Shown: one piece after another, positions 15,023 to 23,719 of the stretch | How the letters are laid out: each line of letters starts with the position of its first letter | Numbering within the stretch: the stretch's first letter is position 1 | NCBI GenBank assembly: GCA_020052615.1 | Contig: JAGVOT010000134.1 | Span: 62,001-126,000, forward strand | Source of the DNA: Nitrospirota bacterium | GTDB lineage: Bacteria; Nitrospirota; UBA9217 | Direction of reading: 5' to 3' | DNA: 64,000 nt | Translations under genes and position numbers: made by a program | Notes under the pieces: generated by a model | What the model saw: the letters and a program-made list of their open reading frames with translations, nothing else | Databases searched by the model: none | What the model was told of the DNA's origin: nothing

Positions 15023-16300
15023 ATGAAGGTATTGGTCGTCGGCGGGGGAGGCAGGGAGCATGCCCTGGTGTGGAAGGTCTCTCAGAGTCCCCGGGTGAAG
15101 AAGATCTATGCAGCGCCCGGGAATGCCGGCATGGCGCAGCTCGCGGAATGTGCGCCGATCAAGGCTGAGGATATCTCCGGTCTCCTGGCCTTCGCGAGAG
15201 CGAATGCCGTTGACCTGACCATTGTGGGGCCCGAGGGGGCACTTTCGATGGGTATCGTGGACGAGTTCCAGAAGGCGGGGCTCAGGATCTTCGGCCCTGC
15301 CCGGAACGCGGCCGAGATCGAGGCGAACAAGGCCTTTACCAAGGACCTTATGAAGAACTACCATATTCCCTCGGCGGACTATGGAACGTTCACGGAACGG
15401 GCGGCGGCAGAAGCCTATGTGCGGAGCAAAGGCGCGCCGATCGTCGTGAAGGCCGCGGGGCTTGCCGCTGGCAAGGGTGTCGTGGTCGCGGAGTCCGTTG
15501 ATGAGGCGATCAATGCCCTGGATATGATCATGACGAAAAAGATCTTCGGCGCGGCAGGCGATGTCGTGGTCGTCGAGGAATGCCTCAAGGGAGAAGAAGC
15601 TTCGTTCATGGCGTTCACCGACGGGAAGACCGTCGTCCCCATGGCGTCGTCGCAGGACCACAAACGGGTGTTCGATGCCGATAAGGGACCGAATACCGGC
15701 GGCATGGGCGCCTATTCTCCGGCGCCCGTCGTGACGAAGCAGATCGAAAAGCAGGTGATGGACAAGGTGATGAACCCGACGGTCCGCGCCATGGAGAAGG
15801 AAGGCCGGATGTTCAAGGGCATCCTGTACGCCGGATTGATGATCCATAAGGGCGAGGCCAAAGTGCTGGAGTTTAACGCCCGCTTCGGCGATCCCGAGAC
15901 CCAGCCCATCGTGGCGCGTCTCGACAGCGACCTTGTTGACATCATCGAGGCAATTCTGGACGGCAAACTCGCGACGGTCCCGATCAAATGGAAGGCCGAT
16001 TCGGCTGTCTGCGTGGTCATGGCATCGGGCGGGTATCCGGGGAATTACGAGAAGGGCTGCGAGATCAGGGGACTTGAGCAGGCAGCGGCGCACAAGAACG
16101 TCATGGTCTTCCATTCCGGGACCTCGTTGAAGAACGGGAAGATCGTCACCGACGGCGGCAGGGTGCTCGGCGTCACCGGCCTGGGACCGACCGTGGCGGC
16201 GGCCATCGACACCGCTTATGCCGGTGTGCGGGAGATATCCTTTGACGGGGCGCACTTCCGCCGTGACATTGGGGCGCGGGCGCTGGAGACCGGGAGTTGA
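15023..16300 (+). CDS. purD: Phosphoribosylamine-glycine ligase
   Basis: This purine enzyme joins glycine to phosphoribosylamine with ATP. The 425-residue sequence has the expected ATP-grasp layout: VVGGGGREHALVWKV at the N-terminus, the TIVGPEGALSMGIVDEF segment, ..PIVVKAAGLAAGKGVVVAE.., the signature DHKRVFDADKGPNTGGMGAY near residue 212-231, and ARFGDPETQPIV with the magnesium-binding residues. Length matches bacterial PurD. ATG 15023 has AAGGAGC upstream. The stop overlaps the next gene by 4 bases (TTGA), and purE follows, so part of the purine pathway is encoded as a unit. Confidence 0.96.
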   Translation: MKVLVVGGGGREHALVWKVSQSPRVKKIYAAPGNAGMAQLAECAPIKAEDISGLLAFARANAVDLTIVGPEGALSMGIVDEFQKAGLRIFGPARNAAEIEANKAFTKDLMKNYHIPSADYGTFTERAAAEAYVRSKGAPIVVKAAGLAAGKGVVVAESVDEAINALDMIMTKKIFGAAGDVVVVEECLKGEEASFMAFTDGKTVVPMASSQDHKRVFDADKGPNTGGMGAYSPAPVVTKQIEKQVMDKVMNPTVRAMEKEGRMFKGILYAGLMIHKGEAKVLEFNARFGDPETQPIVARLDSDLVDIIEAILDGKLATVPIKWKADSAVCVVMASGGYPGNYEKGCEIRGLEQAAAHKNVMVFHSGTSLKNGKIVTDGGRVLGVTGLGPTVAAAIDTAYAGVREISFDGAHFRRDIGARALETGS

Positions 16301-17067
16301 CCGTAAAATCAGACACCTGTGCCCGGATCGCCGGCGTATTGAACACGACGCTTCGAGTAGGAAAAATAAAGGACGCATCAGTGAACGGCCTGCAAGTTTG
16401 TCCGCGCAGGAGAGGGCGGGTCCGGAAGGTGGGTTTTGCCGTTGATGCCTGCATCTCCACCTTCGAAAAGGCATCCGCTCTGGACGTTGATCTCCTCATT
16501 GTCCACCACGGCATAAAGTGGAGACCGCAAAAGGACAGAGAGCTGGAACACCGGCGAACGGCCTATCTGAAGAAGCGCAATATGGCCCTCTACGCAGCGC
16601 ATCTGCCGCTGGACCTCCATGCCGAGTACGGCAACAACATGCAAATATGCCGTCTGTTGGATGTGCAGGAACCGCGGAAGTTCGGCAGGTATCATGGGAT
16701 TAAGATCGGCTACGCAGGGAGGTTCAGCACGGCAACGGATCTCGATGACCTGTCAGCGAAGCTGAAAAAACAGCTGCGGTCTTCGTGCCGTGTTCACCGA
16801 TTTGGAAAGACCCGCATCCATTCCATCGGCATCGTCTCCGGCGGGGGCGGCAGCATGCTGAGAGAGGCCTTCGAGTCAGGGCTTGACTGTTTTCTCGTCG
16901 GGGAGATCGATCTTGCCGTATATAATGCCGCCAAGGAATACGGCATGAACCTTATTGTTGCGGGCCACTATGCCACGGAAACGGTCGGCGTGCGGGCACT
17001 GATGCCGCTCGTCAGGGATACGTTCGGCGTAGATACGGTATTTATAGATGATAAAAAGGACCTGTAA
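16297..17067 (+). CDS. Nif3-like (DUF34) metal-binding protein
   Basis: The start is the TTG at 16297, overlapping the purD stop, unusual but consistent with coupling. The 256-residue protein matches the NIF3/YbgI family: ..SVNGLQVC.., DLLIVHHGIKW near residue 70, ..LYAAHLPLDLHAEYGNN.., IGIVSGGGGSMLREAFESGLDCFLVGEID and the C-terminal ..LIVAGHYATETVGV.. Histidines and acids in these blocks bind a pair of metals. Family members are annotated as GTP cyclohydrolase I type 2, but the true role is disputed. Location in the middle of purine genes may be incidental. Confidence 0.88.
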   Translation: MTVKSDTCARIAGVLNTTLRVGKIKDASVNGLQVCPRRRGRVRKVGFAVDACISTFEKASALDVDLLIVHHGIKWRPQKDRELEHRRTAYLKKRNMALYAAHLPLDLHAEYGNNMQICRLLDVQEPRKFGRYHGIKIGYAGRFSTATDLDDLSAKLKKQLRSSCRVHRFGKTRIHSIGIVSGGGGSMLREAFESGLDCFLVGEIDLAVYNAAKEYGMNLIVAGHYATETVGVRALMPLVRDTFGVDTVFIDDKKDL

Positions 17068-17119
17068 CAGGGAGGTCCGGGCCTGTACGATCAGGAATAA
17101 GTGAACGAAGGGAGATTGT

Positions 17120-17818
17120 ATGGCTAAACCAGTTGTCGGGATATTGATGGGGAGCGATTCGGACCTGCCGGTGATGCAGGAGGCAGGCGCCATGCTCCAG
17201 GAGTTCGGCATCGAATACGAGATGACGATCGCGTCGGCGCACCGCACGCCGAAGAAGGTCCTCGAATACAGTTCAAGCGCAGAGAAACGCGGGTTGAAGG
17301 TGCTCATCGCCGGGGCAGGGTGGGCGGCGCACCTGGCGGGCGTGGTTGCGTCGCAGACCACGCTGCCGGTGATCGGCGTGCCGATCGATTCTTCGGCGCT
17401 CAAGGGGATTGACGCGCTGCTGTCCACGGTCCAGATGCCGGGAGGCGTCCCGGTGGCCACGATGTCTCTCGGGAAGGCGGGCGCGAAGAACGCGGGGATC
17501 TTCGCCGCGCAGATCCTTGCAGCCATGGACGTAAAGATCGCCAACCGTCTCAAGGTCTACAAGGTGGAGATGGAGCGCGAGGTCGAGGAAAAGGCCAAGC
17601 GGCTCGTGACAATCACATCCATGGCAGCGACTGTCAAGGCATCGTCACCAACCAAGACTTCCACACCGTCAAGGGTCGCCGCACCCCTCAAGGTTGCCGT
17701 ACCCGCAAGGGACGAGGAGCCGGCAGCAGAGGGCGCCCCGGCAAAGAAAAAATCAAGGCGGAGACGATGGAAAAAGAAACCGAGCGGCGCTGCCCCGGCT
17801 CAAGGACCGGCAGCTTGA
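17120..17818 (+). CDS. purE: N5-carboxyaminoimidazole ribonucleotide mutase with a basic tail
   Basis: Residues 1-165 are a complete PurE: GSDSDLPVMQEAG (substrate loop), SAHRTPKKVLEY (catalytic His), GAGWAAHLAGVVAS and PVIGVPIDSSALKG. The enzyme moves the carboxyl group in N5-CAIR to C4 in purine synthesis. After the usual end, about 60 more residues follow, of low complexity and rich in Ala, Pro, Ser, Thr and Lys, with AKKKSRRRRWKKKPS near the end. PurE normally stops near 160-170 residues. The tail may bind nucleic acid or another enzyme, or may be a frame-extended end; the last 52 bases overlap the next gene. ATG 17120 has AGGGAG upstream. Confidence 0.9.
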   Translation: MAKPVVGILMGSDSDLPVMQEAGAMLQEFGIEYEMTIASAHRTPKKVLEYSSSAEKRGLKVLIAGAGWAAHLAGVVASQTTLPVIGVPIDSSALKGIDALLSTVQMPGGVPVATMSLGKAGAKNAGIFAAQILAAMDVKIANRLKVYKVEMEREVEEKAKRLVTITSMAATVKASSPTKTSTPSRVAAPLKVAVPARDEEPAAEGAPAKKKSRRRRWKKKPSGAAPAQGPAA

Positions 17819-18678
17819 AGACCGACCTGGCGTGCCTGCCCTGCTTTTACGGGCAGGTTGCGCGAACGCTGAAACACGCAGGGGTGAACGGCGACCGCGG
17901 CCGCGAAATACTCCGCAGGGCGGAAAAGGTCATCGAAAAGGCCTCGCTCGACGAGGTCCCGGCGAGGACGACCACGATCATTCACCGGATGCTCCGGGAA
18001 GAGACCGGCCTTGATCCGTACAGTAAGGTCAAGGTTGCCTATAACCGCATCGCGCTCGAGATGCTGCCGGCACTCAGGCAGAGATCGGAGCGCGCCGATG
18101 ACCGTTTGGAATGCGGCGTACGCGCCGCGATCGCAGGGAACGTGATCGACTTCGGCATTTACGAGTCCATAGACCTGGACCGCTCCCTGGAAGAGTCGTT
18201 CCACATGCCCCTGACCGGCGGTGTGTATCCGGCCTTTTCAAAGGCGGTCAAGAATGGCCGCAGGATCCTCTACCTCTGCGATAATGCCGGAGAGATCGTG
18301 TTCGACCGGTTCCTGATCGAGATCCTGCGGGACATGGGCAAAGAGGTGGCTGCGGTCGTCAAGGGTTCTCCGGTGATCAACGATGCCACGCTTGACGATG
18401 CCCGCGCTGCCGGGCTGCACGAGTGTGCCACGGTCATCGATAACGGGAACGACGGCATCGGAACGCTGCTCGAAGCCTGCTCCCCCCTGTTTGGAGAGCA
18501 TTACCGGAAGGCCGATCTGATCATCAGCAAAGGACAGGCGAACTACGAAACGCTTGTTCAGGAAGGAGACGAACGCATCTTTTTCCTGTTCAAAGTGAAA
18601 TGCCCGGTCGTAGCGGCATTCATGGGACGTTCGAACGGGGACATCGTGCTTTCGCGGGGGAGCGCAGCGACAACGTGA
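17767..18678 (+). CDS. DUF89 (ARMT1-like) damage-control phosphatase
   Basis: The 303-residue product has the DUF89 core: CDNAGEIVFD at 171-180 with D172 and N173, ..VKGSPVINDATLDDA.. and ..ISKGQANYETL.. near the C-terminus. An N-terminal C23-LP-C26 in a short segment and GNVIDFG near 124-130 are also typical of the prokaryotic subfamily I form. The family is thought to be metal-dependent phosphatases that clear damaged or over-phosphorylated metabolites, often beside sugar or cofactor genes. It begins inside the purE tail (52-base overlap, GGAGAC upstream of ATG 17767) and is followed by tsaC at 5 bases. A later start is possible near residue 20. Confidence 0.83.
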   Translation: MEKETERRCPGSRTGSLKTDLACLPCFYGQVARTLKHAGVNGDRGREILRRAEKVIEKASLDEVPARTTTIIHRMLREETGLDPYSKVKVAYNRIALEMLPALRQRSERADDRLECGVRAAIAGNVIDFGIYESIDLDRSLEESFHMPLTGGVYPAFSKAVKNGRRILYLCDNAGEIVFDRFLIEILRDMGKEVAAVVKGSPVINDATLDDARAAGLHECATVIDNGNDGIGTLLEACSPLFGEHYRKADLIISKGQANYETLVQEGDERIFFLFKVKCPVVAAFMGRSNGDIVLSRGSAATT

Positions 18679-18682
18679 ACCG

Positions 18683-19312
18683 GTGGTGAATATCGCGGAG
18701 ATCATCAAACTGGAAAAGGGCCGCTCAGGCAATGCCTTCGCACGCTGTGCTGAAGTGATCAAAGCTGGCGGTGTGATCGCCTATCCGACGGACACGTTCT
18801 ACGGATTGGGCGCAGACCCCAGGGACCCCGGTGCGGTCAACAAAGTGTTCGCGATAAAAGGCCGGAATACAGACCAGCCGATCCTCCTGCTGTTGCACGA
18901 CCGCTCTGAGGTAGCCGCATGGACATCCGTCATATCAGCTGCCGCTGAAAGACTGATGGACCGGTTCTGGCCCGGCCCTCTTACACTGGTGTTCACCGCG
19001 CGCCCTGGTATCGTATCGGAGTTGACCGGCGGCACGGGAACCATCGGACTGCGCGTTCCGGGCAACGAAATAACGCGGGCGCTGCTTCGTCAGATGGGGC
19101 ATGCCCTGACCGGAACGAGCGCGAATCGTTCCGGATCCTCCAGTCCCCGGACCGCTGAGGAGGTCGTGCGGGAACTCGGCGCACTGGTCGATTTGGTCCT
19201 CGACGGCGGCGTTTCTGCCGCGGATCGGCCATCGACCGTTGTCGATGTAACCGCGGAGCCGCCCCGGATCATACGGACGGGTGCTGTCAACGTTTCCGCC
19301 GAACTTGCCTGA
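18683..19312 (+). CDS. tsaC: L-threonylcarbamoyladenylate synthase (Sua5/YrdC)
   Basis: It makes the threonylcarbamoyl-AMP used for the t6A modification of tRNAs that read ANN codons. The 209-residue protein has the YrdC core: GGVIAYPTDTFYGLGADPRDPGAV (ATP/threonine site), FAIKGRNTDQPILLLL, ..RFWPGPLTLVF.. and the SANRSGSSSPRTAEEV lid. It is the short form without the Sua5 C-terminal domain. The start is a GTG at 18683, 5 bases after the DUF89 stop, with coupling likely. The tail lies before a 160-base gap with no visible feature. Confidence 0.92.
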   Translation: MVNIAEIIKLEKGRSGNAFARCAEVIKAGGVIAYPTDTFYGLGADPRDPGAVNKVFAIKGRNTDQPILLLLHDRSEVAAWTSVISAAAERLMDRFWPGPLTLVFTARPGIVSELTGGTGTIGLRVPGNEITRALLRQMGHALTGTSANRSGSSSPRTAEEVVRELGALVDLVLDGGVSAADRPSTVVDVTAEPPRIIRTGAVNVSAELA

Positions 19313-19473
19313 TAGTGAACATTGATACTCCCTACAGCAAGCGACAGGGAATCTTCGATCCTCAAGATAATTAATCCTGATCGCATGCTGACCTCGCAAC
19401 AAGATACGGGGAATGCGCTCGCTCCTGGATTCACGATCACTGATCGACGATCAATTGAAATAAAGGAAGGTCT

Positions 19474-20796
19474 ATGAAAAAGATATTCGTACTGGACACC
19501 AACGTGCTGCTTCACGACCCGAGGGCGATCTTCTCTTTCGAGGACAACGACGTGGTGGTTCCCATCGTCGTGATCGAGGAACTCGACAAGTTCAAGAAGG
19601 GCATCGACGAAATGGGCAGGAACGCCCGCCAGGTATCGAGGATCCTCGATGAATACCGTCAAAAGGGCAAGCTCTCCCAGGGGGTGAAGCTTGAGGGCGG
19701 GGGATGCCTGCGGGTGGAGCTGAACCACCAATCGCCTGAGCGCCTCCCGAGCGAGCTCATTGCGACGAAGGCCGACAACCGCATTCTCGCGACAGCGTTG
19801 AACCTGAAGCATGACAACCTGCCGGTCATCCTGGTGACCAAGGACACGAACCTTCGCATCAAGGCAGACGCGCTCGGCATGAAGGCCGAGGACTACGAAT
19901 CCGACACGATCACACTCGATGAGCTCTATTCCGGTGAAGTGGAGATCTCCGTTGACCCGGGGGCCATCGAGGAGTTCTATACGCGGGGTGAACTGCCGGC
20001 CGCCGATCCCAAACCCCACCCGAACGAGTTCGCCCTCATCAAGAACAGCGCCAATCCGTCCCAGACCGCGCTTGCCCGGTTCAATCATCATAAGAACGCG
20101 TTCGTACCGATCGCCAACACGAAGCACGGCATCTGGGGGATCTCGGCCCGGAACAAGCAGCAGCAATACGCGCTCGATCTGCTCCTGAACGACGATATTC
20201 GTCTCGTGACGCTCGTGGGACGGGCCGGAACCGGAAAGACGCTCATCGCCCTGGCGGCGGGCCTGGAAAAGACCATCGAGAACCGGGCATTCCAGCGCCT
20301 CGTCGTCTCCCGCCCCGTGTTCCCTCTGGGCAAGGACATCGGGTTCCTGCCCGGCGACATCGAAGAGAAGCTCAGGCCCTGGATGCAGCCTATCCGCGAC
20401 AATCTTGATTTCCTCATGGGCGCTTCCGCATCGGCGGTTGCGGGACGGGCGAAAGGCAAGAAGGACCTTCAAAGCCTTTTCGACCTGGGCATGATCGAAG
20501 TGGAGCCGCTCACCTACATCCGCGGAAGGAGCATGCCGAACCAGTACCTCATTGTCGATGAGGCGCAGAACCTGACGCCTCACGAGATCAAGACCATTAT
20601 CACACGCGCAGGCGAGGGAACCAAGGTCGTGTTGACAGGTGACCCGTATCAGATCGATAATCCCTACATCGACTCGTCCAGCAATGGGCTCACCTTTGTG
20701 GTCGATCGTTTCAAGGATGAGCCCATTGCCGGTCACATCACCCTGGTGAAGGGCGAGCGCTCGGACCTCGCTGAACTGGCAGCCACGCTGCTCTAA
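19474..20796 (+). CDS. phoH: PIN-PhoH family ATPase (YlaK-type)
   Basis: The 440-residue protein fuses an N-terminal PIN ribonuclease domain (FVLDTNVLLHDP, with D8 and further acids, to about residue 140) to a PhoH ATPase. The second half has Walker A GRAGTGKT near residue 250 and Walker B YLIVDEAQNLTPHE near 355, with LTGDPYQIDNPYID following. Relatives are thought to unwind and cut RNA, and are linked to stress. No toxin-antitoxin partner is seen. ATG 19474 has AAGGAAGG upstream. It stands alone with no clear promoter in the preceding 160 bases. Confidence 0.9.
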   Translation: MKKIFVLDTNVLLHDPRAIFSFEDNDVVVPIVVIEELDKFKKGIDEMGRNARQVSRILDEYRQKGKLSQGVKLEGGGCLRVELNHQSPERLPSELIATKADNRILATALNLKHDNLPVILVTKDTNLRIKADALGMKAEDYESDTITLDELYSGEVEISVDPGAIEEFYTRGELPAADPKPHPNEFALIKNSANPSQTALARFNHHKNAFVPIANTKHGIWGISARNKQQQYALDLLLNDDIRLVTLVGRAGTGKTLIALAAGLEKTIENRAFQRLVVSRPVFPLGKDIGFLPGDIEEKLRPWMQPIRDNLDFLMGASASAVAGRAKGKKDLQSLFDLGMIEVEPLTYIRGRSMPNQYLIVDEAQNLTPHEIKTIITRAGEGTKVVLTGDPYQIDNPYIDSSSNGLTFVVDRFKDEPIAGHITLVKGERSDLAELAATLL

Positions 20797-20835
20797 TGCT
20801 CGTCACGGCCGGGTAACGGCCTGCAAGGAACAGAA

Positions 20836-21058
20836 GTGCATATCAAATCGCAGAAGGTCCTGGGGAACAAGGTGTCCTGGAATATGGTCTGCGTAGACAA
20901 GAACGGTACGATGGAAAGCCGGGGGGAGATCACCTATGCCGGGAACAGCTATCTCAGGGTGTTGTCAAGACCAAGGCCACGACCAAGGACGGGCCTGGCA
21001 AGCCCATGACCTCATCGATGAAGATGATGGGAAAACGGCTTGGCCCGTGCGCTAAATA
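20836..21058 (+). pseudogene. Broken DUF3617-family gene
   Basis: One frame reads HIKSQKVLGNKVSWNMVC, then DKNGTMESRGEITYAGNSY, matching the DUF3617 consensus (the W-x-x-x-C strand and the GE-x-x-Y-x-G-x-S-Y hairpin). After about 20953 the homology continues one frame over: GVVKTKATTKDGPGKP, MTSSMKMMGKRLGPC and AK, stop. The N-terminal half with the signal peptide is absent. So it is a truncated remnant with at least one frameshift. It sits behind phoH and before a terminator, and shows no sign of function. Confidence 0.78.
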
Positions 21059-21090
21059 ACCGGCGTCGAACGGTTCCCATGAAGAACGAA

Positions 21091-21124
21091 GGGGTCCGCG
21101 GAATTCCGCTGGTCCCTTTTTTTT
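21091..21124 (+). terminator. Rho-independent terminator
   Basis: GGGTCCGCGGAA pairs, with one bulge, with TTCCGCTGGTCCC and is followed by eight T. It would end transcription from phoH and the broken gene before nfnA. Confidence 0.75.
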
Positions 21125-21189
21125 ACTTGAATCTCGGCGCTGCAAATTTTACTATAAATATAACTTATAGTGTGGTACTATTCCGCGCC

Positions 21190-22062
21190 ATGGCAAGAAT
21201 ACTGGAAAAACGGCTGCTTCGCCAGCCCGATGTCTTTTATTTCAAGGTCGCTGCCCCGCTCATCTCGAAGAAAGCGAAAGCGGGTCAGTTCGTCATCGTC
21301 CGCCTCCATGAGAAGGGGGAGCGCATCCCCCTGTCCCTCGCCGATATCGATCCGGGGGCCGGGACGATCAGCCTCATCGTCATGGCAGTAGGGAAGACGA
21401 CGAACGAAATGGTCCTGCTGAAGCAAGGCGACGACATCCTCGACCTCTGCGGCCCCCTCGGCCAGCCGACGCACATCGAAAGCGCCGGACGGGTGGTTCT
21501 GGTGGGTGGAGGGTTCGGCGTGGCGCCGCTCTATCCCATCGCCCGCGCCTTCAAGGCCGCCAGCAACGAGGTCACGGTCATCATGGGCGCCCGCAGCAAA
21601 GACCTGCTTATTTATGAGCAGGAGATGCAGGGGGTAGCTGACACCGTCATAGTCACGACCGATGACGGCAGCAAGGGAGCAAAAGGACTGGTCACCGACG
21701 CGCTGACGAAGGACCTGGGGTGCCGGCTGCCGGGACTCGTGATCTGCGTGGGACCGGCGATCATGATGAAATTCGTCGCCGAGGCGACAAAGCCCTTCGG
21801 CGTCAAGACCGTGGTCAGCCTGAATCCCATCATGGTGGACGGCACGGGCATGTGCGGCGGATGCCGGGTCAACGTGGGCGGACGATCGATGTTCGCCTGC
21901 GTTGACGGCCCGGAGTTCGACGGCCATCTCGTCGACTGGTCCGTGCTCATGAACCGGCAGAAAAGCTACACCGCCGAAGAAAAAGAATCCTTCGAGGCCT
22001 GGAAGAAGCGGCATGAGCTGATGCTCGGAAGCGCCGCTCCGGTCTGCGAACTGAAGAGCTGA
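21190..22062 (+). CDS. nfnA: Sulfide dehydrogenase/NfnA-type FAD-NAD subunit
   Basis: The ATG at 21190 is chosen because the family starts MARILEKR; the frame open to 21040 runs through the terminator. The 290-residue protein has a ferredoxin-reductase-like flavin domain (..AGQFVIVRLHEKGERIPLSLAD..), an NAD-binding domain from VVLVGGGFGVAPLYPIA and GARSKDLL, and a [2Fe-2S] site in GTGMCGGCRVNVGGRSMFACVDGPEF. With the next gene it should form the electron-bifurcating NADH-dependent ferredoxin:NADP oxidoreductase (or the related sulfide dehydrogenase SudB). It is 5 bases from nfnB. AT-rich DNA upstream (21127-21175) holds several TATA-like boxes. Confidence 0.9.
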   Translation: MARILEKRLLRQPDVFYFKVAAPLISKKAKAGQFVIVRLHEKGERIPLSLADIDPGAGTISLIVMAVGKTTNEMVLLKQGDDILDLCGPLGQPTHIESAGRVVLVGGGFGVAPLYPIARAFKAASNEVTVIMGARSKDLLIYEQEMQGVADTVIVTTDDGSKGAKGLVTDALTKDLGCRLPGLVICVGPAIMMKFVAEATKPFGVKTVVSLNPIMVDGTGMCGGCRVNVGGRSMFACVDGPEFDGHLVDWSVLMNRQKSYTAEEKESFEAWKKRHELMLGSAAPVCELKS

Positions 22063-22067
22063 CCATC

Positions 22068-23495
22068 ATGACCGATACCGCAGCCGATCAAAAGCGATCT
22101 GCGAAGAAGATCGTTCCCCGCAAAACACCCATCCCCGAACAGGACCCGAAGACGCGAAGCAGGAACTTCAAAGAGGTGTCCCTCGGCTATTCGCCCGAAC
22201 TGGCTATGCAGGAGGCGGAGCGCTGCCTCGAGTGCTCCAAACCGACCTGCGTGTCGGGCTGCCCGGTCTCGGTTCCCATCCCGCGGTTCATCAAGCTGGT
22301 GAAGGAGGGAAAGTTCAAGGAAGCCCTCGATACGATCAAGGAGGCCAACCTTCTTCCCGCTGTCTGCGGGAGGGTCTGTCCGCAGGAGAAACAGTGCGAA
22401 CAGCGCTGCATCGTCGGAAAGAAGTTCGATCCCGTGGGCATCGGGCGGTTGGAGCGGTTCGCTGCCGACTGGGTGATGCAGCACGACCTGGTGGATGCCC
22501 CTCCCGTTGCGCCGTCCACGGGAAAGAGGGTCGCAATCGTTGGCAGCGGGCCCGCTGGTCTTGCCTGCGCCTACGAGCTGGCAAAACTCGGCCACGGCGT
22601 CACTATCCTTGAGGCATTCCACGAGCCGGGCGGCGTCCTGCTCTACGGCATTCCCGAGTTCCGGCTGCCGAAGAAGATCGTCAGCCGGGAGATCGACCTG
22701 CTGAAACAAATGGGCGTCGAGATCTCGTTGAACATTGTCGTGGGCAAACTGATCACCGTCGACGAGATCCTCGAACAATACGACGCCTGTTTCGTCGCCA
22801 CCGGCGCCGGTACGCCCAAGTTCATGGGCATCGAGGGAGAGGAACTGAACGGGGTCTATTCCGCCAACGAGTTCCTGACCAGGATGAACATCATGCGCGC
22901 CTATTTGCCCGAGTTCGACACGCCCATCCGGAAAGGGGAGCGGGTCGCGGTGGTCGGCGGCGGCAACGTTGCCATGGATTCGGTGAGGACCGCGCTCCGG
23001 CTCGGGGCATCGGAGGGCATCATCATTTACCGCCGCACCGAAGAGGATATGCCGGCGAGGCGCGAAGAGGTGCACCACGCAAAGGAAGAGGGTGTGCGCT
23101 TCGAGGTCCTGGCCGAACCGGTGCGGATCCTTGGTGAGAACGGGGCGGTCACGGAGGTGGAATGCCTTCACATGGAACTCGGCGAACCGGACAAGAGTGG
23201 ACGAAGGAGCCCCCGTCCCATCAAAGGTTCGGAGTTCAGGATCCCCATCGATACCGTCATCATGGCCATCGGCACCAACGCCAATCCCCTGGTTCCCCAG
23301 AGCACAAAAGATCTGGCTCTCCACAAGTGGGGATACATCGTAGCCGATGAAAGGACCGGCCAGACCAGCCGCGACCGTCTTTTCGCCGGAGGCGACATCG
23401 TGACCGGGTCCGCCACGGTCATATCGGCGATGGGGGCGGGCAGAAGGGCCGCTCAAGCTATGCACGAGTATCTCGTTGGCGCGCCCTCCAAATAA
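22068..23495 (+). CDS. nfnB: NfnB/glutamate synthase beta-like subunit
   Basis: The 475-residue protein has two N-terminal [4Fe-4S] sites (ERCLECSKPTCVSGCPVSVPIP and CGRVCPQEKQCEQRC), an FAD site VAIVGSGPAGLACAYELAK, NADP site VAVVGGGNVAMDSVRTALRLG and the ending FAGGDIVTGSATVISAMGAGRRAAQAM. This is the large subunit in NfnAB, SudA and GltD. Pairing with nfnA, 5 bases upstream, favours NfnB over GltD since no glutamate synthase large subunit is present. The complex couples NADH and ferredoxin oxidation to NADPH supply in strict anaerobes. The common annotation gltA refers to the same family. Confidence 0.9.
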   Translation: MTDTAADQKRSAKKIVPRKTPIPEQDPKTRSRNFKEVSLGYSPELAMQEAERCLECSKPTCVSGCPVSVPIPRFIKLVKEGKFKEALDTIKEANLLPAVCGRVCPQEKQCEQRCIVGKKFDPVGIGRLERFAADWVMQHDLVDAPPVAPSTGKRVAIVGSGPAGLACAYELAKLGHGVTILEAFHEPGGVLLYGIPEFRLPKKIVSREIDLLKQMGVEISLNIVVGKLITVDEILEQYDACFVATGAGTPKFMGIEGEELNGVYSANEFLTRMNIMRAYLPEFDTPIRKGERVAVVGGGNVAMDSVRTALRLGASEGIIIYRRTEEDMPARREEVHHAKEEGVRFEVLAEPVRILGENGAVTEVECLHMELGEPDKSGRRSPRPIKGSEFRIPIDTVIMAIGTNANPLVPQSTKDLALHKWGYIVADERTGQTSRDRLFAGGDIVTGSATVISAMGAGRRAAQAMHEYLVGAPSK

Positions 23496-23719
23496 CGTCG
23501 CTTTGACAGCATAACTGTGCCCCGTTCTAGATGCTCATCCCGCTCTGTGATCTCATCGCAGCCTCTCTCTGGACGATCCCACAGATCCCTCATACGGTCC
23601 ATCTGAAAAGTAAATCAGTCTGAACCATAAAAACCTGTATCTTGCATATTTCGGGCAACGTGCGCGCCATACCTGTCCGGTATCCTCCTTTGCAGTAAAT
23701 CATTCCCAGGAGGTGAACC

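Noticed and set aside
20946-20960. Programmed frameshift in the DUF3617 remnant
   Set aside because: The N-terminal half is missing too, so decay is the simpler reading.
23676-23695. Possible sigma-54 promoter before the first pseudopilin gene (CCGGTATCCTCCTTTGCA)
   Set aside because: GG and GC are one base too far apart; sigma-54 does not tolerate this spacing well.
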